Below, piece after piece: positions 63,961 through 64,000 of a stretch of 64,000 nucleotides of DNA. Under the pieces are notes generated by a model that saw only the letters and a program-made list of their open reading frames with translations, made no database searches and had not been told where the DNA came from. The DNA is from Acinetobacter larvae (lineage in GTDB: Bacteria > Pseudomonadota > Gammaproteobacteria > Pseudomonadales > Moraxellaceae): positions 2,480,001 to 2,544,000 of the forward strand of contig NZ_CP016895.1 of assembly GCF_001704115.1 (NCBI RefSeq). Reading direction: 5' to 3'. The translations under genes and the position numbers were made by a program. Within the stretch, counting starts at the first letter, position 1, and the number at the start of each line of letters is the position of its first letter.

Positions 63961-64000
63961 TATTTTTTATAATAAAAACAATAACTTGAATTAAATAAGT

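Overview
The window looks like an Acinetobacter chromosome (Moraxellaceae, Gammaproteobacteria). The tssL-tagX end of a type VI secretion locus, an rnhA-dnaQ fusion, a very long LysM-type MltD, AT-rich spacers and a ygfB/pepP/ubiH/ubiI block divergent from zapA and 6S RNA all fit that genus. The species cannot be named from the sequence alone.

Layout. 1-1849: end of a T6SS operon (TssL C-terminus, a membrane-anchored linker protein, the TagX peptidoglycan endopeptidase). 2089-5166: an exported FMN-dependent lactate-oxidase-like enzyme, a Fur-family regulator and a DUF481 outer-membrane protein. 5470-10398: a FecI/FecR/TonB-receptor iron surface-signalling unit with Fur-box-like sites, and a small unknown gene behind a near-consensus Fur box. 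10536-25408: a porin plus a 13-gene minus-strand catabolic operon. It encodes a Rieske ferredoxin, a small HTH protein, a Rieske oxygenase, an SDR, an extradiol-type VOC dioxygenase, a ferredoxin reductase, an MFS transporter, a cupin, an alpha/beta hydrolase, an SDR with altered catalytic residues, a NadX-type dehydrogenase, an ALDH and a TPP enzyme. It is divergent from an IclR regulator. The substrate is not obvious, and this is the best candidate for an undescribed pathway. The leader DNA of the operon and that of the distal porin share a 33-nt block (28/33 identical), which suggests one regulon.

25606-34790: M28 peptidase lipoprotein, a gap with an orphan terminator and a 19-bp tandem repeat, pirin, L,D-transpeptidase, pyrC-rnt (overlapping), and two tandem paralogous amino-acid permeases. 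34829-36569: a complete IS1182-type element. 36629-42362: a lipase-like protein, three identical tRNA-Glu genes behind a strong promoter, a Bcr/CflA exporter with a palindromic operator and a TetR gene, an orphan AmiS/UreI channel and an OYE-family enzyme.

42526-51365: five tightly packed minus-strand genes, mltD-yejA-yejB-yejE-yejF. They put a lytic transglycosylase with seven LysM repeats in the same operon as a peptide ABC importer, which suggests muropeptide uptake. 51581-63960: housekeeping genes, namely rnhA-dnaQ fusion, nudC, an esterase, dolP, yraN, rsmI, a small SutA-like protein, ubiI, ubiH, pepP, ygfB, a coiled-coil gene, zapA and 6S RNA.

All calls come from reading motifs and context by eye. 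No database search was run.
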